Source of the DNA: Acidimicrobiia bacterium
GTDB lineage: Bacteria; Actinomycetota; Acidimicrobiia; Spongiisociales; ZC4RG35
DNA: 18,309 nt
Assembly: GCA_029865445.1 (NCBI GenBank)
Contig: JAOUGY010000038.1
Coordinates: 1 to 18,309 of the forward strand
Direction: 5' to 3'
Shown here: positions 1 to 7,214 of the stretch, one piece after another
Numbering within the stretch: the first letter of the stretch is position 1
How the letters are laid out: every line of letters starts with the position of its first letter
Made by a program: the position numbers and the translations under genes
The notes under the pieces: model-generated
Told to the model about the DNA's origin: nothing
Databases searched by the model: none
Seen by the model: the letters and a program-made list of their open reading frames with translations, nothing else

Positions 1-2
1 TC

Positions 3-368
<366 letters not shown>

Positions 369-384
369 GTCACAGGAGAACGCC

Positions 385-660
385 ATGAGAACCGACATCC
401 ATCCCGAGTACGGCGAAACGAGCGTCACCTGCTCGTGCGGGAACACCTTCGTCACCAAGTCGACGAAGCCGGGTTCCATGCACGTCGAGCTGTGCAACGA
501 CTGCCATCCCTTCTTCACCGGTCGCCAGAAACTGGTTGACACAGGTGGCCGCGTCGAACGATTCCAGAAGCGGTATGCCGGTGCCGAGCTGAAGTCGAAG
601 AAGCGTCAGAAGGCGGAGATCGCTCCCGCCGATGAACCCGCCGACTCCGACGCCGGCTGA
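385..660 (+). CDS. rpmE: 50S ribosomal protein L31, zinc-binding (C+) form
   Basis: Encodes a 91-residue L31, a protein of the central protuberance of the large subunit that helps form an inter-subunit bridge. It begins MRTDIHPEYGETSVTCSCG and carries the four zinc cysteines C16, C18, C37 and C40 (CSC and CNDC), so it is the zinc-containing C+ type, not the zinc-free C- paralog. The conserved HPFFTGRQKLVDTGGRVERF block follows. The C-terminal tail from about residue 68 is a Lys-rich then acidic extension longer than in E. coli L31, as often seen in actinobacteria. AGGAG at 374-378 lies 6 bp before the ATG. It sits directly behind rho. Confidence 0.97.
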   Translation: MRTDIHPEYGETSVTCSCGNTFVTKSTKPGSMHVELCNDCHPFFTGRQKLVDTGGRVERFQKRYAGAELKSKKRQKAEIAPADEPADSDAG

Positions 661-686
661 GCTGGTCGCCGCCGACGCCGCACCCC

Positions 687-1625
687 ATGCCTTCTCAACC
701 TCACGACCCGCCGATGTCGGTGGGCGGACAAGCAATCCTCGAAGGTGTGATGATGCGCGCCCCGGGGGCGTGGGCGGTGGCTGTCAGAAGACCCGACGGC
801 ATCATCGAGGCGATGCGGCACCCGCTGCCTCGACTGTCATCGAGGTCGGTGCTGGCACGGATGCCTTTCATGCGCGGAGTGATGGTTCTGGGCGAGTCGT
901 TGACGCTCGGGTACCGGGCTCTCACCTGGTCGGCTCAGAAGGCGGCCGGTGACGAAGAAGAAGAACTCACGAAGGGCCAGATCGCCTTGTCGATGGCGAT
1001 AGCGTTCGTGATCTTCGCCGGACTGTTCATCGTGTTGCCGGCGCTCGTGGCAAAGTGGACGGCCGGCGAGTCCGGTTTCGCGTTCGCATCCATCGAAGCG
1101 GTGCTCAGGCTGGTTCTGTTCATCGGGTACCTGTGGGCGATCGGCCGGTCCAACGACATCCGGCGTGTGTTCATGTATCACGGCGCCGAACACATGTCGA
1201 TCCATGCCTTCGAGGCGGGGGAGCCGTTGTCGGTGGCGTCGGTGTCTCGCTACCGGCCGGAGCACCCGCGGTGCGGAACCAACTTCCTCATGATCGTGAT
1301 CCTGTTGTCGATCGTGATCTTCACACTCGTCGGGCGACCCGCCTGGCCACTTCTCATCGCCAGCCGTGTGGTGGGGATTCCCGTCATCGCCGGCCTCGCC
1401 TACGAAGTCCTGAAGTTCGCCGGCGTCCGACAGGGAGAACGTCTGGGGCGGTTCCTCGCCGCACCGGGCCTGTGGCTGCAGAAGCTCACCACCGGGGTCC
1501 CGGAACCGGACATGATCGAGGTGGCGGTGACGAGCCTCGTGTCGGCTCTGGAGGCCGATCAGGTGGAAGAGGTCATCAATCGGGGCGGCGTGCCCGAGGC
1601 TGCGCTGGCGGCGCGGGCGGTGTGA
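687..1625 (+). CDS. DUF1385 family membrane protein (YqhQ-like)
   Basis: A 312-residue member of the DUF1385/COG3872 family, often labelled a predicted metal-dependent enzyme; its reaction is not known to me. The family signature GGQAILEGVMMRAP is at residues 13-26, the His-rich motif YHGAEH at 164-169 and HPRCGTNF at 193-200. The conserved His/Glu/Cys residues are the basis for the metal idea. Hydrophobic segments at about 98-122, 135-152, 199-217 and 221-243 make it an integral membrane protein. Neither ATG 687 nor ATG 714 has a clear ribosome binding site; the conserved region begins just after 714, so the shorter start is possible. The gene lies between rpmE and prfA, an order also seen in Firmicutes and Chloroflexi, and its stop is one base from the prfA start. 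Confidence 0.9.
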   Translation: MPSQPHDPPMSVGGQAILEGVMMRAPGAWAVAVRRPDGIIEAMRHPLPRLSSRSVLARMPFMRGVMVLGESLTLGYRALTWSAQKAAGDEEEELTKGQIALSMAIAFVIFAGLFIVLPALVAKWTAGESGFAFASIEAVLRLVLFIGYLWAIGRSNDIRRVFMYHGAEHMSIHAFEAGEPLSVASVSRYRPEHPRCGTNFLMIVILLSIVIFTLVGRPAWPLLIASRVVGIPVIAGLAYEVLKFAGVRQGERLGRFLAAPGLWLQKLTTGVPEPDMIEVAVTSLVSALEADQVEEVINRGGVPEAALAARAV

Positions 1626-1626
1626 G

Positions 1627-2697
1627 GTGGACGACCGCCTGGAGGCGCGTCTTGCCGAGATCCAACGGTCCTTTTCCGAGATAGAGAGTCAGCTCGCCGA
1701 CCCCGAGGTGATCGCCGATCCGTCTCGACTCGCCGACCTGGGAAGGCGCCACTCCGAACTCAGACAGATAGTCGACTTGTACGAGTTGTGGTCGGCAGCC
1801 GACACCGATCGGGCCGAAGCCGAAGAGCTGGCCGAGGCGGACCCGTCGGTGGCGGAGGAGTTCCGCGAGCTGGCCGAAGAGCGGGGTGGGGAAGCGGCCG
1901 ACCTCTTGGAGAGGCTGAAACTCGCCCTCGTCCCCAAGGACCCCAACGACGCCAAGGACGTGATCATGGAGATCCGGGCCGGGGCAGGCGGCGACGAGGC
2001 GGCGATCTGGGCGGGGGATCTGACCCGTATGTACCAGCGGTACGCCGAGCGGCTGGGTCTGACGTTCGAGGCCATGGACTCGCATCCTTCCGAGGCGGGC
2101 GGGTACAGCAAGGTGACGGTGGGTATTCGGGGTCGAGACGCCTACTCACATCTCAAGTTCGAAGGCGGGGTCCACCGAGTGCAGCGAGTCCCGAAAACCG
2201 AGTCGCAAGGTCGAGTTCACACGAGCACCGCAACCGTCGCCGTCCTGCCGGAAGCCGCCGACGTGGAGGTCGACCTCGACGTCAACGACGTACGGGTGGA
2301 CGTGTTCCGCTCGAGCGGCCCCGGCGGACAATCGGTCAACACCACCGACTCTGCCGTGAGGCTCACCCATGAGCCCACCGGTATCACGGTGTCGTGCCAG
2401 GACGAGAAGAGTCAGCTGCAGAACAAGGAAAAGGCATTCCGCATCCTTCGTGCTCGTCTCCTCCAACGGGAGCAGGAGCGGGCGCAGTCGGAACTCGCCG
2501 CGACCCGGCGTTCCCAGGTTGGAACCGGTGAGCGCTCCGAGAAGATCCGCACCTACAACTACAAGGAGAACCGGGTCACCGACCACCGGATCGAACTCAC
2601 CTTGTACAAGCTCGACCAGGTCCTCGAGGGTGGCCTCGAGTCGTTCGTGGAGGCAATGGCCGCCGAGGAGGCTGCCGCCGCCCTCGCCGGCGATTGA
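1627..2697 (+). CDS. prfA: Peptide chain release factor 1
   Basis: A 356-residue class I release factor that reads UAA and UAG and triggers hydrolysis of peptidyl-tRNA on the ribosome. The catalytic GGQ is at residues 233-235 in SSGPGGQSVNTTDSAVRLTH. The codon-reading tripeptide is PKT at 189-191, in VHRVQRVPKTESQGRVHTS, of the RF1 PxT type rather than the RF2 SPF type. The N-terminal half is the helical domain 1, and EIRAGAGGDEAAIW begins domain 2. Length matches E. coli RF1 (360). It starts with GTG one base after the DUF1385 stop, which suggests translational coupling. The usual downstream partner prmC, which methylates the GGQ glutamine, does not follow here. Confidence 0.97.
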   Translation: MDDRLEARLAEIQRSFSEIESQLADPEVIADPSRLADLGRRHSELRQIVDLYELWSAADTDRAEAEELAEADPSVAEEFRELAEERGGEAADLLERLKLALVPKDPNDAKDVIMEIRAGAGGDEAAIWAGDLTRMYQRYAERLGLTFEAMDSHPSEAGGYSKVTVGIRGRDAYSHLKFEGGVHRVQRVPKTESQGRVHTSTATVAVLPEAADVEVDLDVNDVRVDVFRSSGPGGQSVNTTDSAVRLTHEPTGITVSCQDEKSQLQNKEKAFRILRARLLQREQERAQSELAATRRSQVGTGERSEKIRTYNYKENRVTDHRIELTLYKLDQVLEGGLESFVEAMAAEEAAAALAGD

Positions 2698-2767
2698 TCG
2701 GCGTCAGGGCGACGTTGCGGCGCCCGGTCGCGTATGGTCAGAGCCAAGGAGTCGAGGGAGGTTGTCG

Positions 2768-3943
2768 ATGAGACGTCTAGGAATCGCCGTCCTGGCGACG
2801 GTGATGGTGCTGATGGTGGTTGGCCCGGCAGGTGCGGCGGCCGGGGGCTCGGGACCCGATCCGGTGAGGTTCTCCACATTCAACGCAAGTCTCAACCGGT
2901 TCAGCCAGGGTGATCTCCGGGCCGAGCTCGAAGCGGCTGTGGCCGGTGCCCCGACCTCGCAGCTGTCGGCGGTGCTCGAGATCATCGCCATCAACGACCC
3001 CGATGTCCTGCTCATCAACGAGTTCGACTACGACCCCGAGGCCGGCGCGCTGTTCGCAATGCTCGCCGGGTATGGCTACCACTTCATCGCCCCATCGAAC
3101 ACCGGTGTTCCGTCGGGGGCGGACCTCGACAACAGCGGGTCGGTGGGCGGTCCCAACGATGCGTTCGGGTTTGGGTTCTTCCCCGGCCAGTTCGGAATGC
3201 TCGTTCTGTCCAAGTACCCGATCGGCGATGTGCGAACGTTCCAGAACTTCCTGTGGAAGGACATGCCAGGAGCGCTGCTGCCCGAACTCGATGGTGTGAG
3301 TTGGTATTCGGACGAGGAACTCGACATCGTTCGGCTGTCGTCCAAGAGCCACTGGGACGTCTCGATCGAGATCGGCCGGAAGGTCGTTCACTTCCTGGTG
3401 AGCCACCCGACGCCGCCGGTGTTCGATGGCCCTGAGGATCGCAACGGGACCCGGAACTCGGACGAAATCAGGTTCTGGGCCGACTACATCATCCCGTCGC
3501 AGTCGGGCTACATCTATGACGACGCCGGAACCACCGGAGGGCTCACGCCGGGTGCATTCTTCGTCATCGCCGGCGATCAGAACTCTGATCCGCTCGACGG
3601 CGATTCGATTCCCGGTTCGGCTCAGCAGCTGCTCGACCATCCGCGGGTGAATGCGAAGGTGACCCCTTCGAGCGAAGGTGCGGTGGAGGCGTCGGCGCTG
3701 CAGGGAGGTGCCAACGACGCCCATCTGTCCGATCCGGCGTTCGACACGGCCGACTTCTCGGATTCCGCGCCGGGGAACCTCCGGGCCGACTATGTGCTCC
3801 CGTCGAAGGCGCTGCGGATCACCGATGCAGCAGTCTTCTGGCCGGTGCAGGCCGATCCGCTGTTCGACCTGGTTGGCGTGTTCCCGTTCCCATCCTCGGA
3901 TCACCGCTTGGTGTGGGTGGACGTGAACGTCCCCGGTCGCTGA
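2768..3943 (+). CDS. Secreted endonuclease/exonuclease/phosphatase-fold protein
   Basis: A 391-residue protein of the EEP (DNase I/phosphodiesterase-like) superfamily, predicted to cleave a phosphoester outside the cell. Residues 1-25 form a Sec signal peptide (MRR, a hydrophobic run, then AGAAAG). EEP landmarks in order: TFN (N39), LINEFD (E85, metal ligand), LSKYPI at 148-152, SHPTP (H213), AGDQNSDP (D270, N272), RADYVLPS, and the terminal SSDHRLV (D378, H379). The start is fixed by GGAGG at 2757-2761, 6 bp before the ATG; the upstream open frame overlaps prfA and is not coding. It resembles the large EEP proteins often annotated beside phytase-like esterases. The substrate cannot be told from sequence. 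It is 70 bp from prfA and convergent with the next gene. Confidence 0.88.
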   Translation: MRRLGIAVLATVMVLMVVGPAGAAAGGSGPDPVRFSTFNASLNRFSQGDLRAELEAAVAGAPTSQLSAVLEIIAINDPDVLLINEFDYDPEAGALFAMLAGYGYHFIAPSNTGVPSGADLDNSGSVGGPNDAFGFGFFPGQFGMLVLSKYPIGDVRTFQNFLWKDMPGALLPELDGVSWYSDEELDIVRLSSKSHWDVSIEIGRKVVHFLVSHPTPPVFDGPEDRNGTRNSDEIRFWADYIIPSQSGYIYDDAGTTGGLTPGAFFVIAGDQNSDPLDGDSIPGSAQQLLDHPRVNAKVTPSSEGAVEASALQGGANDAHLSDPAFDTADFSDSAPGNLRADYVLPSKALRITDAAVFWPVQADPLFDLVGVFPFPSSDHRLVWVDVNVPGR

Positions 3944-3947
3944 TGGC

Positions 3948-4325
3948 CTAGATACCGTCTGTGGGTCCGGACTGCGGCGCCGCCAGGTCGGCGCCGCAGT
4001 ACGTGCACGTCGACCGTCCCGGTTCGACCATCGAGTCGCACTTCGTGCAGCGGTGGCGCTGTGGTGTGAGGCGCCCGTCGACGACGCCGTCTTCGCTGTC
4101 GATCTCGAGGATGCGAGCTTTCAACTGCTCGTCGGTCCAGCCGCTCTCTTTGAGGAGGGACCACATGGCGTCGACGACCAGGATCAGCCGGTCGACCCTC
4201 TCGTTGACGTCGTGGAACTCGCCGGCGACCGCACCGGCCGACGCTCCGGCAGCCGCTCGGGCCATCGTGGCCGCACGGGCTGCGGTGCGCTCACCCATGA
4301 CGTACCCCATCAGAAAGTCGAACAT
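3948..4325 (-). CDS. Small zinc-ribbon protein, tandem paralog A
   Basis: A 125-residue protein of unknown function. It starts with a short hydrophobic/Ala-rich stretch (MFDFLMGYVM, then Ala/Gly repeats to about residue 36). A helical segment at about 38-75 contains NERVDRLILVVDAMWSLLKE, and the protein ends in a zinc ribbon with C93-x2-C96 and C107-x2-C110 (CTKC, CTYCG). It is clearly homologous to the gene just upstream on the same strand; shared blocks are VDAMW-x-LL, D-x-x-DG-x-VDGR and MV-x-x-GR-x-x-C-x-x-CGAD. The 45-bp gap suggests one transcript. Its stop is 4 bp from the stop of the convergent EEP gene. No strong ribosome binding site precedes ATG 4325. No named family recognised. 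Confidence 0.8.
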   Translation of the reverse strand: MFDFLMGYVMGERTAARAATMARAAAGASAGAVAGEFHDVNERVDRLILVVDAMWSLLKESGWTDEQLKARILEIDSEDGVVDGRLTPQRHRCTKCDSMVEPGRSTCTYCGADLAAPQSGPTDGI

Positions 4326-4370
4326 GGGCTTCAGGCTACGTGCAGTCTGCCCCGGCGCAACCGGTGAGGG

Positions 4371-4709
4371 TCAAGAAACGTCTGCGCCGCAGAAGACGCA
4401 CGAGGTTCTGCCGGCGTCGACCATCGCACCACAGCTGCGACAGGGTGTGCCTTTCGGTGACCGGCGTCCGTCGACACTGCCGTCGGCTCCGTCGAGTTCC
4501 CGGACCACCGATTCGAGGTCTTCCGAGCTGTAGCCGGCCCTTTCCAGCAGCACCCACATGGCGTCGACCGTCAACTCGAGGCGGTTGATGCGCTCGGCGA
4601 GTTGGTCGATCTCGGCACCGGTCCGGAGCGCTCGGTCGGCTCCCGTGGGGTCGACGCCGACCGAGGCGATGTTCTTCGCCATACGGGCGGTGGCTCGGTA
4701 TCCGTACAT
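4371..4709 (-). CDS. Small zinc-ribbon protein, tandem paralog B
   Basis: A 112-residue protein, upstream partner of the paralog at 3948-4325. It has a short basic N-terminus (MYGYRATARMAKNIASVG) in place of A's hydrophobic one. A helical segment at 33-72 contains AERINRLELTVDAMWVLLER, an acidic DGADGSVDGR linker follows, then a zinc ribbon with C90, C93, C104 and C107 (CRSC, CVFCGAD). The frame stays open upstream past position 4709, but that part is low-complexity Arg/His/Pro sequence overlapping the tRNA promoter region, so I chose ATG 4709, where similarity to A becomes sensible. No clear ribosome binding site is visible. The function is unknown; zinc-ribbon-tailed helical proteins often mediate protein or nucleic-acid contacts, but that is inference. 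Confidence 0.75.
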   Translation of the reverse strand: MYGYRATARMAKNIASVGVDPTGADRALRTGAEIDQLAERINRLELTVDAMWVLLERAGYSSEDLESVVRELDGADGSVDGRRSPKGTPCRSCGAMVDAGRTSCVFCGADVS

Positions 4710-4764
4710 GCGGCGATGATACGTGCGGCGTGCGGACGGCGGCAATGAGCCGTGCGACGCGTGA

Positions 4765-4794
4765 TGTGACGGTGCCCCGACGCTGCGATAAACT
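4765..4794 (+). promoter_or_regulatory. Candidate sigma-70 promoter for the tRNA pair
   Basis: TGTGAC at 4765-4770 and TAAACT at 4789-4794 are separated by 18 bp. The second matches the TAnnnT pattern of actinobacterial -10 boxes. Transcription would start near 4801, about 35 bp before the mature tRNA-Gln. The match to the -35 consensus is weak, so this is a plausible placement rather than a certain one. Confidence 0.4.
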
Positions 4795-4835
4795 GATCGT
4801 CCACCTGCGGCGGGTCCCCTGGGGCGCGTCCGCGA

Positions 4836-4907
4836 TCGGGGGTGGTGTAATCGGCAACACGGCAGATTCTGGTTCTGTAATTGAGGGTTCAATTCCTTCC
4901 CCCCGAG
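4836..4907 (+). tRNA. tRNA-Gln (anticodon CTG)
   Basis: A complete cloverleaf can be drawn by hand. The acceptor stem TCGGGGG (4836-4842) pairs with CCCCCGA (4900-4906), with discriminator G4907. The anticodon stem 4862-4866/4874-4878 closes the loop TTCTGGT, giving anticodon CTG at 4869-4871. The T arm 4883-4887/4895-4899 has loop TTCAATT. The last pair of the anticodon stem is G-U. CCA is not encoded (GCGA follows), so it must be added after transcription, unlike the next tRNA. Confidence 0.95.
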
Positions 4908-4908
4908 C

Positions 4909-4932
4909 GAGTCGGATAGCCTGTCCGGACTC
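4909..4932 (+). other. Bulged hairpin in the spacer between the two tRNAs
   Basis: GAGTC-GGA at 4909-4916 pairs with TCC-G-GACTC at 4924-4932, giving eight base pairs with one bulged G and a 7-nt loop. It fills most of the 33-bp spacer. It could help RNase processing of the tRNA precursor. This is structure only; the role is inferred. Confidence 0.35.
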
Positions 4933-4940
4933 ATCAACTC

Positions 4941-5016
4941 GGTCCCGTCGTCTAGTGGTCTAGGACGCCGGCCTCTCAAGCCGGTAACGCCAGTTCGAAT
5001 CTGGTCGGGACTGCCA
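4941..5016 (+). tRNA. tRNA-Glu (anticodon CTC), CCA encoded
   Basis: The acceptor stem GGTCCCG (4941-4947) pairs with CGGGACT (5006-5012), with the G1-U72 pair usual for actinobacterial tRNA-Glu and discriminator G5013. CCA at 5014-5016 is encoded. The anticodon stem CCGGC/GCCGG encloses CTCTCAA, giving anticodon CTC (reads GAG). The T arm 4989-4993/5001-5005 carries loop TTCGAAT. It is 33 bp downstream of tRNA-Gln and probably co-transcribed with it. Confidence 0.96.
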
Positions 5017-5018
5017 CG

Positions 5019-5044
5019 CGAAACCCCCGGTCACGGGGGTTTCG
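5019..5044 (+). terminator. Strong intrinsic terminator after the tRNA pair
   Basis: A perfect 11-bp stem, CGAAACCCCCG at 5019-5029 against CGGGGGTTTCG at 5034-5044, with loop GTCA, starts 3 bp after the tRNA CCA and runs into TTGTTC. The A-rich left flank means it can also act on the minus strand, where it lies behind the stop at 5099 of the opposing gene remnant, so it is probably bidirectional. Confidence 0.9.
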
Positions 5045-5098
5045 TTGTTCTTGGACCTCGTCGGCTCGGCGGGCTGGGCCGGGCCGGGCCAATCAGAT

Positions 5099-5290
5099 CT
5101 ATGCCCCAGGTCGGTGGGTGTCGTACAGCTCACCCATCTCGCCCAAGGTGTGCGGAGTTCAGAAGGGGCGGATACTGCACGCGGAGCTCTTCGATGGCTC
5201 GGGCACGGGCCTCAGACATCAGATCGTTGTTGCCGGTCATCTCCAGAAAAGAGACCCCACCGCTGGATGCGCTACCGGCCTTTCGATCGT
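5099..5290 (-). pseudogene. Frameshifted small coding remnant downstream of the radical SAM gene
   Basis: On the minus strand one frame reads MTGNNDLMSEARARAIEE and continues LRVQYPPLLNSAHLG, then hits TGA at 5130-5132. Dropping one G from the GGG near 5143 restores a sensible end, EMGELYDTHRPGA, with a TAG at 5099-5101. The joined peptide has ordinary amphipathic composition, unlike the Arg/Pro-rich shadow frames here. I do not recognise the family. The upstream limit is uncertain: another frame starting at 5404 gives a 55-residue peptide with no visible ribosome binding site. It is either a decayed small gene or one with a sequencing or programmed +1 shift. Confidence 0.4.
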
Positions 5291-5437
5291 TCGACGAGTT
5301 GTCGAAGCCGGCGCAGCTCTCAGGCGCACGATGCCGCCTAGGACCGCATCCTCGGCGTGCGGGAATGCCGCTATGGGCAGCGCCGACGAATAGCCAAACC
5401 CCATGGCCGCCGGAGCGTGAGGCGGGCCGCGTCTCTG
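5291..5437. other. Stretch without a supported gene between remnant and radical SAM stop
   Basis: No frame here has convincing protein character. The minus-strand peptide beginning MGFGYSSALPIAAFPHAED (from ATG 5404) is the only candidate, and its frame runs out of phase with the remnant downstream. I saw no hairpin that looks like a terminator for the radical SAM gene. Confidence 0.4.
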
Positions 5438-6922
5438 TCAGGTTTGGCGCATGGCTGCGTTGGCTTCGGCCGCCCTGCGGCCGCGCTCGGTCACGGGTGG
5501 GCGGGGCGCTCCGGGCTGATCCGGAAGTGGGGTCGGTGTGGGTGCCGCGCCGTGACATCGTTTCATCTTGAGGCCGCTGCCGCACGGACAGGCGTCGTTG
5601 CGGCCGGCCGCCCGGAGCTTGCTTTGAAACGGCCGATCCGCCGCCACCAGGATCTCCATGACATCCGATGCAGGCCGCCCACGGCGCATCAGGTCGATCA
5701 TGATCCGCATCGGCCGGTCGATGTGGTGGAAGAAATCCTTGAACCCGGCACACAGGTAGTTCAAGCCGGGGTCGCCATCAGGCGTCGTGAGGAAGCGGTT
5801 CTTCGGACACTCACCGTGGCAGGCGAATCGCACGTCGCAGTCCAGACAGTATCGGGGAAGTGAAGTCAGTTTGTCCCGCCCGAAATCGTGTTGTTGGCGG
5901 CCGGCGACGAGGTCCCTGAGCGGCGTCTGGGCGATGTTCCCGACGAGAAACTCGGGGTCGACGAAGTGGTCGCACGAGTACAGATCCCCGTTGTGTTCCA
6001 GTGCGAGCCCGGATCCGCACGTCTCGTTGAAGACGCACATGCCCGACTGGCCCATCCCGGCCCAGTTACGCGCCGCCGCCTCGATCGTTTGGACAAACAC
6101 ATCCCCCACATCGTGACGCACCCATTCGTCGAAGACCGCTGTGAGGAACCTCCCGAATTGTTCGGAGCCCACCGAACGTTCGGATGCAACATTTCCCCGT
6201 AGGTCGGCCGGATTGCCTTGCGCGTCCACTCGTTCCACCACGGGGATGAACTGCATCCAGTCGGTCCTGGCCTCGTCCCTGAGGAAACGGTACACCTCGA
6301 TGGGATGGTCACCGTTGAGGCGGTTGACGGTGGTGAGGACGTTGTATTCCACGCCGTGTTTCTGCAGCAGGCGAAGACCGCGCATCACCTTGTCGAAGGT
6401 TCCCTCGCCCCGCTTGTTCACCCGGTAGGCGTCGTGTATCTCCCGGGGTCCGTCGATGCTGATCCCGATAAGGAAGTCGCGCTCGGCGAAGAACTCGCAC
6501 CACTCATCGGTCAGCAGCGTGCCGTTGGTCTGCAACGTGTTGAGGAAGGTCATCCCTGGCCTGGCGTACCGGTTTTCGAGGTCGATCACCCGGCGGTAGA
6601 AGTCGAGCCCCATCAGGGTCGGCTCCCCGCCCTGCCATGCCACGGTCACCTGCGGCGTCCGGTGTGCCTCGATCAACGACCGGATGTACGTCTCGGCAAG
6701 ATCGTCCGACATGCGGAAGCGATCGCCCTCGTACAGCTCCTCTTTGTCGAGGAAGAAGCAGTAGCTGCAGGCCAGGTTGCAGATCGCTCCAGTGGGCTTG
6801 GCCAGGACGTGGACGGCTTCTGGCGACCATGCCCGCTCGTAGTTCTCGGATCGCCCCCTGACGACCGGGTTTGGGAGGGGGGTGGACGTGGCTTGCGCTG
6901 GGTCGTCCGAAGGGTGGGTCAT
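5438..6922 (-). CDS. Anaerobic sulfatase maturase-type radical SAM/SPASM enzyme with C-terminal SEC-C motif
   Basis: A 494-residue radical SAM enzyme of the anSME group, which oxidises a Cys or Ser in a sulfatase active site to formylglycine in the cytoplasm. The radical SAM cluster motif C48-x3-C52-x2-C55 (CNLACSYC) is followed by WQGGEPTL at 96-103, LQTNGTLL and GISIDGP. The C-terminal SPASM region has cysteines in MCVFNETCGSG, LYSCDHF, YCLDCDVRFACHGECPKNR and YLCAGFKDFF, enough for two auxiliary clusters. An unusual extra SEC-C zinc motif follows (C445, C447, C456, H457; ACPCGSGLKMKRCHG), then a Pro-rich tail. No strong ribosome binding site precedes ATG 6922. The only sulfatase in the window, upstream on the same strand, is broken. 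Function of the group is known; its present substrate is not. Confidence 0.9.
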   Translation of the reverse strand: MTHPSDDPAQATSTPLPNPVVRGRSENYERAWSPEAVHVLAKPTGAICNLACSYCFFLDKEELYEGDRFRMSDDLAETYIRSLIEAHRTPQVTVAWQGGEPTLMGLDFYRRVIDLENRYARPGMTFLNTLQTNGTLLTDEWCEFFAERDFLIGISIDGPREIHDAYRVNKRGEGTFDKVMRGLRLLQKHGVEYNVLTTVNRLNGDHPIEVYRFLRDEARTDWMQFIPVVERVDAQGNPADLRGNVASERSVGSEQFGRFLTAVFDEWVRHDVGDVFVQTIEAAARNWAGMGQSGMCVFNETCGSGLALEHNGDLYSCDHFVDPEFLVGNIAQTPLRDLVAGRQQHDFGRDKLTSLPRYCLDCDVRFACHGECPKNRFLTTPDGDPGLNYLCAGFKDFFHHIDRPMRIMIDLMRRGRPASDVMEILVAADRPFQSKLRAAGRNDACPCGSGLKMKRCHGAAPTPTPLPDQPGAPRPPVTERGRRAAEANAAMRQT

Positions 6923-7214
6923 ACCGGTGTCGAGCGTAGCAAGGCGTCGCTACGAGGTTCCCGCCGGCCCCTCGGGTGCCGATCGGTTCCAGCCATGCCG
7001 GGATACCCCAGGTAGGTAGAAGGCGCGGCCGCCCCCCGTGCCGACTTAGATCTGATCGAGGCAACCGGAGCGCGACAAGAAGGAGCGTCCGGACAGGGTT
7101 GCCGCGCTCCAAGCGCCACATCGGAGGGTGTTGGGGCGGATCGACCGATCCCGAAGCTTGGGGCCCGAGCGCGACACCTCCGTGGCCCGACGATACGACT
7201 CCGTCGATCGGCTC
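6923..7214. other. 292-bp intergenic region with interleaved inverted repeats
   Basis: No frame has protein-like content. The minus-strand leader of the radical SAM gene would pass through here. The only structure found is the paired inverted-repeat element at 7061-7110, described separately. No clear promoter or terminator was seen. Confidence 0.6.
7061..7110 (-). repeat. Interleaved inverted repeats (possible H-type pseudoknot)
   Basis: Two perfect inverted-repeat pairs alternate. GCAACC (7061-7066) matches GGTTGC (7097-7102), and GGAGCGCG (7067-7074) matches CGCGCTCC (7103-7110). The order is A, B, A', B', so the stems cannot nest but can form an H-type pseudoknot of 6 and 8 bp in RNA from either strand. 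The palindrome GTCCGGAC (7087-7094) lies in the connecting segment. It sits about 140 bp upstream of the radical SAM start in its sense orientation. Regulatory function is inferred. Confidence 0.5.

Noticed and set aside
2777..3904. Long minus-strand open frame (375 codons) opposite the EEP gene
   Set aside because: Arg/His-rich shadow of a high-GC gene; the plus frame has a signal peptide, ribosome binding site and EEP motifs.
5070..5090. Short GGGCC tandem run after the tRNA terminator
   Set aside because: Only about three imperfect copies in a GC-rich context; no sign of a functional repeat.
6218..7015. Plus-strand 265-codon frame opposite the radical SAM gene
   Set aside because: Antisense shadow; the minus frame carries the whole radical SAM/SPASM motif series.
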